Assembly: GCA_022844565.1 (NCBI GenBank)
Contig: JALHLK010000010.1
Location: 62,001-126,000 of the forward strand
Source of the DNA: Saprospiraceae bacterium
GTDB lineage: Bacteria > Bacteroidota > Bacteroidia > Chitinophagales > Saprospiraceae
Length of the DNA stretch: 64,000 nucleotides
Direction: 5' to 3'
Positions 55,184-64,000 of this stretch are shown piece after piece. The translations under genes were made by a program, and so were the position numbers. Positions within the stretch are counted from its first letter, which is position 1; each line of letters opens with the position of its first letter. The notes below the pieces were generated by a model, which searched no databases, had not been told where the DNA came from, and saw only the letters and a list, made by a program, of their open reading frames with translations.

Positions 55184-57829
55184 ATGAAAAAAGTTTATCT
55201 TCTTATTCCAATTTTCCTTCTTTTCGCAATGCCATTTTTTGCACAAAATTTGAATTATCAAAGTATTGTGCGCAACAGTAGCGGGGCACCAATCATTAAT
55301 TCCCCTGTATTTTTAAGATTAACCGTACTATCAGCAGAAACGGGTGGCACAACCCTCTATAGAGAAACACATAGTGCAAGAACTGACCAATTTGGATGGC
55401 TAAATGTCACACTTGGAAAAGGGGTGCCGGTAAGTGGTACCTTTAGTTCAGTTGATTTTAGTATACAAAGGCATATGTTGGTAGAATGTGCAAATACAGG
55501 TGGAGGTACCTATACAAGTATTGGGTCAACGCCACTTGCACCATCTGGTGTCGGTGCAAAAGGGGATAAAGGCGATCGCGGTGAGCAAGGTATAGCAGGA
55601 GTAACGGGTCAAGCAGGAGCTAAAGGAGATAAAGGGGATACAGGTCCAAGAGGAGACAAGGGAGATAAAGGTGATCAAGGAGTCGCAGGTCCAACTGGAC
55701 AAACAGGAGCAAAAGGCGACCAAGGAGTAGCAGGAGCCACTGGACCAAAAGGAGATCAAGGCGCCCAAGGTGCTACTGGACAAACAGGGGCAAAAGGTGA
55801 CAAAGGAGATCAAGGAATAGCTGGTTCAAAAGGAGATAAAGGAGAAGCAGGAGTAGCTGGACCTAAAGGAGACAAAGGAGATCAAGGTGCCCAAGGTGCT
55901 ACTGGACAAACAGGAGCAAAAGGTGACCAAGGTGTAGCAGGAGCCACTGGACCAAAAGGAGATAAAGGTGATCAAGGTGTGGCAGGTCCAACAGGTCAAA
56001 CAGGAGCAAAAGGCGACCAAGGCGTAGCAGGAGCTACTGGACCAAAAGGAGATCAAGGAGCCCAAGGTGCTACTGGACAAACAGGAGCAAAAGGTGACAA
56101 AGGTGATCAAGGTGCAACGGGAGCCACAGGAACAAAAGGTGATCAAGGAATAGCTGGTTCAAAAGGAGATAAAGGAGATGCAGGAGTAGCTGGACCAAAA
56201 GGAGATCAAGGCGCCCAAGGTGCTACTGGACAAATAGGAGCAAAAGGCGACCAAGGAGTAGCAGGAGCCACTGGACCAAAAGGAGATCAAGGCGCCCAAG
56301 GTGCTACTGGACAAACAGGAGCAAAAGGTGATCAAGGATTAGCTGGACCAAAAGGAGATAAAGGTGATCAAGGTGTGGCAGGTCCAACTGGACAAACAGG
56401 AGCAAAAGGTGACCAAGGCGTAGCAGGAGTCACTGGACCAAAAGGAGATAAAGGAGATGCAGGAGTAGCTGGACCTAAAGGAGACAAAGGTGATCAAGGT
56501 GTGGCAGGTGCAACTGGCCAAACAGGAGCAAAAGGTGACCAAGGTGCAACAGGAGCCACAGGAGCAAAAGGTGACAAAGGAGATCAAGGAATAGCAGGAT
56601 CAAAAGGAGATAAAGGTGATCAAGGCGTAGCGGGTATAACTGGATCAAAAGGTGATAAGGGTGATAAAGGTGACCCTGGCCTTCTTGGTCCGATAGGCCC
56701 TAAAGGCGACAAAGGGGATCCAGGAGTTGCTGCAGATGCGTGGTTGCTAAATGGCAATGGTGGCACAACTGTATCAAATTTTCTTGGAACTACAGATAAT
56801 AGGGATCTTGTTTTTAAAACGAATAATTTTCCTAGATTCGTACTAAGTGAGGGGTTAGCTACTTTTTTAGAGAAAGTTTGGGTGAAAAATGGTTACGAAA
56901 CTCCAGGAACAATAAAAATTGGTAATGATGATCCTATAGCCCAAGCGGGTAAAATACGGTACAATCCTTCAATCAATGATTTTGAGGGCTTTAATGGTTC
57001 GATATGGAAATCTTTTACCGCAACTGGAAGTGGGTTTTCATTACCTTTTAACGCAAATTATGGAGGAGCAACTAATCCTGCATTTCGCATCAATGTGCAA
57101 AGTAATACTACAGGGATCGAAGTAAATAATATAGCATTATCAGGTGCAACAGAACCTGCTTTTAGAGCCACTAGTGGGGGACTCTCAGTTGTTGAAATAG
57201 AAAGTACAAGTCTTTCTAAAAATAGTATTGGAATGTTAATACAGAATAATCAACCTACTGCAGCAGGGATAAACACAAGTATAGGCGTAGTAAGTGATAG
57301 TGCTGTAGCTCTATCAGTATCAGGACTTAATAATGCATTAGTGGTAAATGGATCAAGTAGTGGCTCACAGGCTGCTGTTATAGTACAAAATTTGGGTCAA
57401 GGACAAGGTGTGAAGGTAGAACAAATTAATTCAACGAGCACTCAGAATGCCATGCATATCACATCTTCTTCGAAAGGTAGTGCTTTAAAAGTAGAAGTAA
57501 ACAAAACTCTTGGCCAACAAACACCTAATGCAGCCAGTGCACTTGAAATTGGAAATGGATTTATAAAAGTGGACCAATCTGCTCCATTCCGATCGGTATT
57601 TAAACACGTGACCAATGCCTTCAATGTTAATGGTAACGCAACCACAGTATTATATCAGGGGGCATTACCGACAGACATACTTTTTGTACAGAAAAGTTTA
57701 CCCTACATTAATACTGGAGTATTGGTATGGTGGGATCCTAGTCTATTGGTTTGGAAAATTGCAACTGAAAACATTTCCAATATGCCAGTCGGTGTGACAT
57801 TTCATGTTTTAGTGATTAAAACGCGGTAA
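55184..57829 (+). CDS. Secreted collagen-like protein
   Basis: An 881-residue protein. Signal peptide 1-20 (FAMPFFAQ). A beta-rich N-terminal domain follows (about 21-122, NLNYQSIVRNSSGAPI, PVFLRLTVLS). Residues 124-516 are 131 uninterrupted Gly-X-Y triplets rich in KGD and QGA, which would form a collagen triple helix stabilised by Lys-Asp pairs rather than hydroxyproline. The DNA is itself internally repetitive (55553-56731). The C-terminal 365 residues are beta-rich and start with a DAWLLNGNGGTTVSNFLGT segment of the kind seen in tail-fibre-like trimers. No T9SS tail is recognised. It probably forms a trimeric surface fibre. Confidence 0.93.
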   Translation: MKKVYLLIPIFLLFAMPFFAQNLNYQSIVRNSSGAPIINSPVFLRLTVLSAETGGTTLYRETHSARTDQFGWLNVTLGKGVPVSGTFSSVDFSIQRHMLVECANTGGGTYTSIGSTPLAPSGVGAKGDKGDRGEQGIAGVTGQAGAKGDKGDTGPRGDKGDKGDQGVAGPTGQTGAKGDQGVAGATGPKGDQGAQGATGQTGAKGDKGDQGIAGSKGDKGEAGVAGPKGDKGDQGAQGATGQTGAKGDQGVAGATGPKGDKGDQGVAGPTGQTGAKGDQGVAGATGPKGDQGAQGATGQTGAKGDKGDQGATGATGTKGDQGIAGSKGDKGDAGVAGPKGDQGAQGATGQIGAKGDQGVAGATGPKGDQGAQGATGQTGAKGDQGLAGPKGDKGDQGVAGPTGQTGAKGDQGVAGVTGPKGDKGDAGVAGPKGDKGDQGVAGATGQTGAKGDQGATGATGAKGDKGDQGIAGSKGDKGDQGVAGITGSKGDKGDKGDPGLLGPIGPKGDKGDPGVAADAWLLNGNGGTTVSNFLGTTDNRDLVFKTNNFPRFVLSEGLATFLEKVWVKNGYETPGTIKIGNDDPIAQAGKIRYNPSINDFEGFNGSIWKSFTATGSGFSLPFNANYGGATNPAFRINVQSNTTGIEVNNIALSGATEPAFRATSGGLSVVEIESTSLSKNSIGMLIQNNQPTAAGINTSIGVVSDSAVALSVSGLNNALVVNGSSSGSQAAVIVQNLGQGQGVKVEQINSTSTQNAMHITSSSKGSALKVEVNKTLGQQTPNAASALEIGNGFIKVDQSAPFRSVFKHVTNAFNVNGNATTVLYQGALPTDILFVQKSLPYINTGVLVWWDPSLLVWKIATENISNMPVGVTFHVLVIKTR
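55553..56731 (+). repeat. Collagen-coding DNA repeat array
   Basis: About 1.2 kb of related 9-nt (GGN-X-Y) blocks, with many longer near-identical units such as the GAKGDQGVAGATGPKGDQ-coding stretch. The high self-similarity makes length changes by recombination likely. Confidence 0.85.
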
Positions 57830-57859
57830 AAGGTATTGCCAAACTTAAAAATTTTCATA

Positions 57860-59023
57860 ATGAAAAGGTATTATTTATTCTTTTCCATACTACTGTTATG
57901 CCGTTTGGAATTGTCTGCTCAATATAGCATACAATTACAAAAGCCAGGTATCATTGCTTTAAAGACGGCAGATTTATGGAATTGTATCGTCCAAAATAAT
58001 TCTAATGGCGGCCTTGAAGTGTATTTGAAAGGTACAATTACTGAAAAGAGTAGAGGTAAACTGTATGAAGTAAGATCAGGAGCATTCCAACTAAAAACAG
58101 GAATTACCATATACAATACAGCTAACTATGGTGATTTAAAGGGAGAAACAGCCCTGTTTTCTGATAAAAAATTCGAAGATCATGTCATTAGAACCAATAC
58201 CTTGCCCAATGGCCAATATACTTTTTGTGCCACCATTGTAGATGGTAAAAGTAATCAAAGTTTAGCCAATGATTGCATCAATTTCACCATCAATGAAGTC
58301 ACTCCGCCATTACTTATTATGCCCCAAAATCAGTCAGTAATCTGCGAAAACTACCCAGTTTTTGTATGGGAGCGATTTAGAGGAGCAGTAACAGGCAGTA
58401 ATTTGACATACAGTATTCGCATCGTTGAAATTTTAAAAAGCCAAAACCCTAATGCAGCTATGAAGTCAAACCCTTGCTTCTATTGCGAATTATTTGTCAA
58501 CGAACCCATACATCAATTTTCTTTTAAAGCCATGCCTTTTCAAGAAGACAAGAGGTATGCTTGGAGTGTGACTGTGGTGGAAGGTAAGAAGGAAATAGTG
58601 AGGTCCGATATTTGGGAATTTACTTGGAAGAATTGTGGGCAGGGTGGAGTGACGGAGGAAGAAGAGGAGGAGGAAGAAGAAGAGGAGGAGGAAGAGGTTT
58701 CCAACCCACCATTACCAGGTATAGCTTATTACTACCCAAATGAGACACAGGCTAGTGAATTAATGACGGTTTCAGATACAGCCCTTCATTTTAGAATGAT
58801 CAATTATGAACTTAAACAAGAAATGGAAGCTTCCATTGTGAGCAACAATCAAAAAACTCAAACTATTAAGAGGTTCGCGCTAAATACTGGCCATAACTAT
58901 TATAGCATCAGCCTCAAATCTCTTCAGATTGAGCCAATGATACCTTATACCTTACAACTAGTCACTAGCAATGGCGTATGGTATTATCTATCCTTCTTTA
59001 CTCTAAAACAAGCTAAACAATGA
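57860..59023 (+). CDS. Secreted protein with a poly-glutamate linker
   Basis: A 387-residue protein. The ATG at 57860 (MKRYYLFFSILLLCRLELSAQ) gives a clear signal peptide, and the upstream TTG frame adds eight residues without support. Residues of about 22-260 are beta-rich Ig/Fn3-like segments (NGQYTFCATIVDG, YAWSVTVVEGKKEI). A run of fourteen glutamates lies at about 273-286 (58657-58699), followed by a Pro-rich stretch and a C-terminal domain of about 95 residues. No catalytic motif is seen. Its stop overlaps the start of the giant gene (ATGA), so the two are translationally coupled. Confidence 0.78.
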   Translation: MKRYYLFFSILLLCRLELSAQYSIQLQKPGIIALKTADLWNCIVQNNSNGGLEVYLKGTITEKSRGKLYEVRSGAFQLKTGITIYNTANYGDLKGETALFSDKKFEDHVIRTNTLPNGQYTFCATIVDGKSNQSLANDCINFTINEVTPPLLIMPQNQSVICENYPVFVWERFRGAVTGSNLTYSIRIVEILKSQNPNAAMKSNPCFYCELFVNEPIHQFSFKAMPFQEDKRYAWSVTVVEGKKEIVRSDIWEFTWKNCGQGGVTEEEEEEEEEEEEEEVSNPPLPGIAYYYPNETQASELMTVSDTALHFRMINYELKQEMEASIVSNNQKTQTIKRFALNTGHNYYSISLKSLQIEPMIPYTLQLVTSNGVWYYLSFFTLKQAKQ

Positions 59024-62000
59024 TAACTATTATCAGTAAAAAGAAAAGTTTTATTAGTATATTCTTAATAGGTATGATTTGGTTTCAAGCCATAGCAATG
59101 TACATACCAACATCGACCAATATAGTTTTTAATCAAGTAGTATACTCAAGTCCACTGAAACTTGAGGGTAATCTCATTTCAAGTAGTAAAGTGGTTGATA
59201 ATAAAGATGACTCTGATCAAATAAAATCTGATTTTCCAGATAAAATTTATAATCAAACTCAAGATAACGGTGGTGGCCCCTCTACACCAGAGGTTCAAGG
59301 GTTTGCAACAGCTTCTTCTGATCAATTGGTCAATGTAAGTACAGGTGATTTCAACTATAATATCCCATTGATGGAAGTAGGTGGCTTCCCAATTAATATT
59401 GCCTATAATAGTAACATCACCCCACATGAAGATGCTTCATGGGTTGGGCTTGGATGGGCCTTAAATCCTGGCTCTGTAAATCGAGTAGTAAGAGGATTAC
59501 CTGACGATTTTGATGGTGCTAAAATACTTAAAGAAGCCTATATGAAACCTAAAAACGGATTTAGTGTCGGTACTGGTTTATCCCTTGGATATTCCGGCTT
59601 TGACAATGCGCTTGGAGCTTCTCTAGGTATAGGCCTAGATTTGGATCATAACAATTATGACGGTTGGGGAGTCAAACTTGCTGGGAGGCTTGGCTTGAGT
59701 GCTAATGCTAATTTTGGAAATAGCAAAATGGGAGGCAGTATTGGTCTTGGATTGGGTATACATTCGAGGTCGGGGGGGTATATGAGTCCTTCAATAGGCT
59801 TAAATGGTGGTTTTTCTACCAAACATACAGCTACAAGCATTGGTTTGAATGGCAATCTAACCATAGACAGTCGAGAAGGATTTAAAGAAGCGAATTTTGG
59901 AGTAAGTTCTTCAATGAAACTCATCCACGCAAACGACCATCTAAGAGAAGAAGGTAAACATAAATTCGAAGACATGAGAAATATGGGTTTTACTGACTCG
60001 AACTTTCCATTAGGCTTTGCATCTCCTTCCTATAGTCCAACATTTGATATCCCTATGCATCATCATTCACAAGCATATCGTCTTAAGAGTGGAGGTACCC
60101 TTTTCGGTGTTACAATTGAGCATGATATTACTGGCACCATATTCAACCAAACAATTCAAAACCAAACTAGTAAAAAAGCTTATGGTTACATCAATAGCCA
60201 AAATGCAACAAATGAAGATTTATTAGATTTTAATAGAGAAAATGAAGGTGTCTATTATAATGAATTGCCCAATCTACCGATTACCTCCGCTACGTTTGAC
60301 ATATACCAAGTCAATAGTCATATCAGTGGAGGCTCCTACAGGCCTTACCGTATGGATATAGGCACCAATCACGATCCTTACATAAAAAGCACAAGTAGTA
60401 GCTTTAATCTTGGATTAGATAGTGACGGGGGTAATATAGTACATGTAGGTTTAGATATAAAAGGTGATCAAGGTGGCTCGGAGAACAGAATGTGGACATC
60501 AGGCAATCCTACATCTGGGCAATTGATATACCGTGATACCACCACAGATCCTTTATATACTCCTGTATATTTTAAAAATCCTGGCGAGTTGACTGCCATG
60601 GAGGATACGGTACTTTATAATCACTTTGGCAAAAATAAACCAGCTAGATTTCTACTGCATCAGGCTGATTTGGCTGCAACAGCAGATGTTACTAATAAAA
60701 TCGATGTGGAAGGCCAGCCACCTACCGCATTAGTTCACACTCACCGAACCAAAAGAGAGTATCAAAATACCCAATTCCAATATAGATCCTATCTAGACCT
60801 CATGTCGAGTAATGAAAGAAATTATGAAAATTTAATAAATGAATCGAGACTTCCACACTTCCAAAAACAGATTGCAGAAATTTCTCTTATCGATCCAGGA
60901 GGTACAAAATCCGTTTTTGGGCGACCAGCAGTGAATATAACAACGAAAGAGGTCAGTTTTGATATACAAAATTCCGGAGAGGTAATAAATACTCCTCAAG
61001 AATCTTCTATGGGCTTAGTCGGGTATACAGATGAAGACGCTTCAATCGGAAATAGGAAAGGTGAAGCCAATTATTTTAGTTCTACCACAACACCTGCGTA
61101 TGCCTATGCTTGGCATATTACCTCGCTTCTTTCTGATGATTATGTAGATGTGAGCCTTGATGGACCAACGCCTGAAGATTTGGGTTCTTACACACTTTTT
61201 GAGTATAATAAAGTTCATGAAAATTTCAAATGGCGAATGCCTTTAGATAGTGCCACCTTCCAAGAGCTAAGGTACCATACGGCAGCAGACAATAAGGCTT
61301 CATACACCTATGGTGAAAAAGAAATATTTCACATTAGCCAAATTAAAACAAGAAATTATGTCGCCATTTTCTACTCATCACCACGGAATGATGGACATGG
61401 TGTACGTAGCGAAGCAGGCGGTATAGATTTCACAAAAAAACTCCACAAACTAGATAGTATACAATTATTTACCACAGCAGCGTACGCTAAGCCAATTCGA
61501 GTGCCTATCAAAACTGTTCATTTCGAATACGATTATTCACTTAACCAAGGACAGCGCAATACAGAAGCTTTTGGACCTGATCGACAAACAGGAAAACTTA
61601 CGCTCAAGAAATTGTACTTCACCTATCAAAATTCCAAAAAACACAAAGAAAGTCCATATAAATTTGAGTACAGAAGTCCTAATCCAACTCATCATCCTGA
61701 GTCAAACGATCGGTGGGGTTATTATAAGCCAAACAATCCTGCACGATCTAATAGTCAGGAACCATACACCATCCAAGATAAAGCCATGCAGGACATCAAT
61801 GCAAGGGCGTGGCTTCTCACAGATATTCATATGCCAATTGGCGGTAAAATGACCATAGAATACGAATCTGACGACTATGCATATGTGCAAGATAGGCGTG
61901 CTATGCGTATGATGGCTTTAAAAGGCGTATCTCACGAAAGAACACTTATAGAGGCTACCAAAAACCAACTAGGTAAATTGGATAGTGGAGCTTATCTCTT

Positions 62001-64000
62001 CTTCGAACTGCCTTCAGAATTTCCTCGATATAGGGAACCATTATTCGAATATTTCAATGGAATCAAGGAGCTATATTTTAAAGTGAATGTTGGTGTTTCA
62101 GCTACTACCTACGAACAAATATCAGGTTTTGTACCTTGCAATTATGAGATCGCGGATTGGAATATAAAATTTGGTTTTGACTCAAGAAATCCAAGTGCCA
62201 ATCACTTTTGGATCAAAATACCTTGGGTGCTAATAGGTCAAGACCCAGAAATAAACAATACACCTGAGCACACTTATACTTCAAATTTTACACCTACGGC
62301 TCAGCAAGCATATCGTCACCCATTCAGACATGCTGCCTTTCAAACATTATCTACTACCTTGCCAAGGTTGATAGATCCAGAACCGATTGAAAGTGTTGTG
62401 TCAGAAACCTCGGTAGGCATTGTTGCCTTAGCAGAAGCATTTGTTCAGTTAGGTAGGCGGTTTGATGAGGTGGGTGCTGGTGGTACTTTTAATTACTTAG
62501 AACGAACGGATCGATGTAGATATATCGACGTAAGTAACTCATACCTTCGTCTAAATGATCCATTAAAGAGAAAAATGGGAGGTGGAGCTCGTGTTAAAAG
62601 AATAGAAATACACGACAATTGGAGGGCAATGCAAACCAATACAAGAACCAAGGAAGTAGATTTTAGCTATGGTGTAATGTACCAATATACTTTACCTGAC
62701 GGTAGTTCAAGTGGTGTGGCAAGTTACGAACCAGCAATAGGCAAAGATGAAAACCCATTTTATATGCCTATTCCCGTCCATATCGAACGAAAATTGGGTA
62801 TCGATATCACCAACTATCAATTTGAGCCTGTCGGTGAGCTTTTTTATCCTTCACCACAAGTCATTTATGCTAGGGTGACCCAAAGGAATAATCCTCATAC
62901 AGGGGTTACCAAACATACTATGGGCTATACCATCAGTGAGTATTACACCGCCAAAGACTTCCCTACGATATCATTAAGAACGAGGAAGGAAGGCATTCCT
63001 AAGACGCTCAACTTACCACTTCAAGTTTATAATAGAAATGAAAATACGGTTGCCGTTTCGCAAGGCTTTTGTGTGGAGCTCAATGATATGCATGGTAAAC
63101 AAAAATCAATCAAAGAGTATGATGAAAACCATAATTTAATCACTTCTAGTGAATATCTTTACAAAACTGATGCACTGGGTAAATTGGATAATTATGTGAC
63201 TTGCATCAATCAAGCTGATGGGTCAAAAAGCCAAAGGCAAGTGGGTATTACGTATGATATTACTGTTGACGCTAATTCTTACTTTGCAGAGATTTTAGGA
63301 GGGGGCTTGGAGCTCAATATCAATGTATCTATGTATGGTCTTATTCCTGTAGTGATTGTGATGCCCATCCCTGTTGTCAATCATCAAATCACGGAATACA
63401 GAGGAATTACTATCACCAAAGTCATCACGCGTAATGGTATCTTAGATAGAATAATAAGCAGGAAATTAGGCGCCATCAATCAAACCAAAAATATAGCCTT
63501 TGACCCAAAAACTGGTAACCCATTGGTGACTGAAATGGATAACGAATTTGATGAGTCCTACTATTCTGTTAATATTCCGGCTTATTGGGCGTATCCTGAG
63601 ATGGGACATGCCTCGCAAAACGCCTTGGCTTATATCCCTAATGCTACATTGATTGATGGCATTTATACCGTACCCAATGCATCTAAGATATTTACACCGG
63701 GTGATATTGTTTATGTAAGAACTACCAGTTTCTCAAGTAGTCAAAAGCTATGGGTATTTAAGGTCAGTAGCAATCAAGTGTCTTTCATCAATATGAATGG
63801 GACTCACTTTACGGGTACAGGTAGTTATAGCCTGAAAATAATTCAATCAGGCTACAAAAACAAGATAGCTGAAAATATCTACAGTTACACCACCATAGCC
63901 AATCCAGTAACCGCAAACTTAAATCTCAGCCCACCCAACATGATCCAAGCAAGTGCCAACACGTATAGTGACTACTGGCAAACAAATTTTAGCTACTCTA
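59020..64000 (+). CDS. Giant SpvB/RHS-like secreted protein (5' part, truncated by window end)
   Basis: An open frame of at least 1660 codons that runs off the window without a stop. The N-terminus is a signal/anchor (FISIFLIGMIWFQAIAMY). At about 95-165 is the block NVSTGDFNYNIPLMEVGGFP and then WVGLGWALNPGSVNRVVRGL, resembling the start of SpvB/TcdB-like and Bacteroidota RHS-like proteins. The rest is a long beta-rich region with cell-surface or toxin-like character and no enzyme motif seen. RHS-type C-terminal YD repeats or a toxin tip would lie beyond the window. It is coupled to the poly-Glu gene by ATGA and is the last visible member of the operator F unit. Confidence 0.8.
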   Translation, partial: MITIISKKKSFISIFLIGMIWFQAIAMYIPTSTNIVFNQVVYSSPLKLEGNLISSSKVVDNKDDSDQIKSDFPDKIYNQTQDNGGGPSTPEVQGFATASSDQLVNVSTGDFNYNIPLMEVGGFPINIAYNSNITPHEDASWVGLGWALNPGSVNRVVRGLPDDFDGAKILKEAYMKPKNGFSVGTGLSLGYSGFDNALGASLGIGLDLDHNNYDGWGVKLAGRLGLSANANFGNSKMGGSIGLGLGIHSRSGGYMSPSIGLNGGFSTKHTATSIGLNGNLTIDSREGFKEANFGVSSSMKLIHANDHLREEGKHKFEDMRNMGFTDSNFPLGFASPSYSPTFDIPMHHHSQAYRLKSGGTLFGVTIEHDITGTIFNQTIQNQTSKKAYGYINSQNATNEDLLDFNRENEGVYYNELPNLPITSATFDIYQVNSHISGGSYRPYRMDIGTNHDPYIKSTSSSFNLGLDSDGGNIVHVGLDIKGDQGGSENRMWTSGNPTSGQLIYRDTTTDPLYTPVYFKNPGELTAMEDTVLYNHFGKNKPARFLLHQADLAATADVTNKIDVEGQPPTALVHTHRTKREYQNTQFQYRSYLDLMSSNERNYENLINESRLPHFQKQIAEISLIDPGGTKSVFGRPAVNITTKEVSFDIQNSGEVINTPQESSMGLVGYTDEDASIGNRKGEANYFSSTTTPAYAYAWHITSLLSDDYVDVSLDGPTPEDLGSYTLFEYNKVHENFKWRMPLDSATFQELRYHTAADNKASYTYGEKEIFHISQIKTRNYVAIFYSSPRNDGHGVRSEAGGIDFTKKLHKLDSIQLFTTAAYAKPIRVPIKTVHFEYDYSLNQGQRNTEAFGPDRQTGKLTLKKLYFTYQNSKKHKESPYKFEYRSPNPTHHPESNDRWGYYKPNNPARSNSQEPYTIQDKAMQDINARAWLLTDIHMPIGGKMTIEYESDDYAYVQDRRAMRMMALKGVSHERTLIEATKNQLGKLDSGAYLFFELPSEFPRYREPLFEYFNGIKELYFKVNVGVSATTYEQISGFVPCNYEIADWNIKFGFDSRNPSANHFWIKIPWVLIGQDPEINNTPEHTYTSNFTPTAQQAYRHPFRHAAFQTLSTTLPRLIDPEPIESVVSETSVGIVALAEAFVQLGRRFDEVGAGGTFNYLERTDRCRYIDVSNSYLRLNDPLKRKMGGGARVKRIEIHDNWRAMQTNTRTKEVDFSYGVMYQYTLPDGSSSGVASYEPAIGKDENPFYMPIPVHIERKLGIDITNYQFEPVGELFYPSPQVIYARVTQRNNPHTGVTKHTMGYTISEYYTAKDFPTISLRTRKEGIPKTLNLPLQVYNRNENTVAVSQGFCVELNDMHGKQKSIKEYDENHNLITSSEYLYKTDALGKLDNYVTCINQADGSKSQRQVGITYDITVDANSYFAEILGGGLELNINVSMYGLIPVVIVMPIPVVNHQITEYRGITITKVITRNGILDRIISRKLGAINQTKNIAFDPKTGNPLVTEMDNEFDESYYSVNIPAYWAYPEMGHASQNALAYIPNATLIDGIYTVPNASKIFTPGDIVYVRTTSFSSSQKLWVFKVSSNQVSFINMNGTHFTGTGSYSLKIIQSGYKNKIAENIYSYTTIANPVTANLNLSPPNMIQASANTYSDYWQTNFSYS

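Noticed and set aside
55526-56587. Long minus-strand frames opposite the collagen gene, rich in Ser, Cys and Phe
   Set aside because: They are antisense shadows of the Gly-X-Y repeat; their composition is forced by the triplet pattern.
59179-61890. Several short minus- and plus-strand frames in the last 5 kb
   Set aside because: All lie within the continuous giant frame starting at 59020 and are out-of-frame shadows.

Overview
The window is AT-rich DNA from a member of the Bacteroidota, most likely from Saprospiria or a close relative (inference). The evidence is a SusC/SusD pair, three proteins with type IX secretion (T9SS) C-terminal sorting domains, TAnnTTTG-type -7 boxes, almost no Shine-Dalgarno sequences, a Reg_prop hybrid-style sensor kinase, and a SusCD - CRTAC1 - vanadium haloperoxidase cluster. 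No tRNA, rRNA, CRISPR array, transposase or prophage gene was seen.

Region 1 (1-5.8 kb) holds an OmpA-family protein, the pyruvate dehydrogenase E2 subunit, an M14-like deacylase and a secreted cyclophilin-FKBP fusion. Region 2 (6.2-19 kb) is an outer-membrane uptake and polymer-processing cluster: SusC, SusD, a large FG-GAP/ASPIC protein, a vanadium haloperoxidase-like protein, a T9SS-exported GHL10 glycosidase and aldose 1-epimerase. Region 3 (19-47 kb) is mostly housekeeping: an M16 protease pair, a DoxX-like membrane protein, dus, purA, pth, a long purF-like gene, a di-haem peroxidase, ftsK, panB-mltG, an RlmL-like methyltransferase, a DUF58 protein and an ABC exporter. Its intergenic gaps are rich in repeats and in two strongly folded non-coding elements (26.85-27.08 kb and 41.54-41.84 kb).

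Region 4 (47.3-64 kb, running off the end) is the most unusual part. A NarL-type response regulator and its large sensor kinase are followed by an unknown lipoprotein, a stand-alone LytTR regulator, a FISUMP-domain secreted protein, a small T9SS protein, a collagen-like protein with 131 uninterrupted Gly-X-Y triplets, a secreted protein with a poly-Glu linker, and the first 1660 codons of a giant SpvB/RHS-like secreted protein. Six copies of a palindrome (TCACATGATCATGTGA, three of them perfect) occur only here, upstream of these transcription units. In four of the six copies the palindrome lies 32-33 nt before a TAnnTTTG -7 box. This looks like a dedicated, self-regulating regulon that controls a surface or secreted apparatus. 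The binding protein is not proven; the response regulator is the leading candidate.

Starts were moved from the longest reading frame where a signal peptide, a promoter overlap or a family start argued for it (positions 15949, 24314, 32502, 40392, 47460 and 57860).
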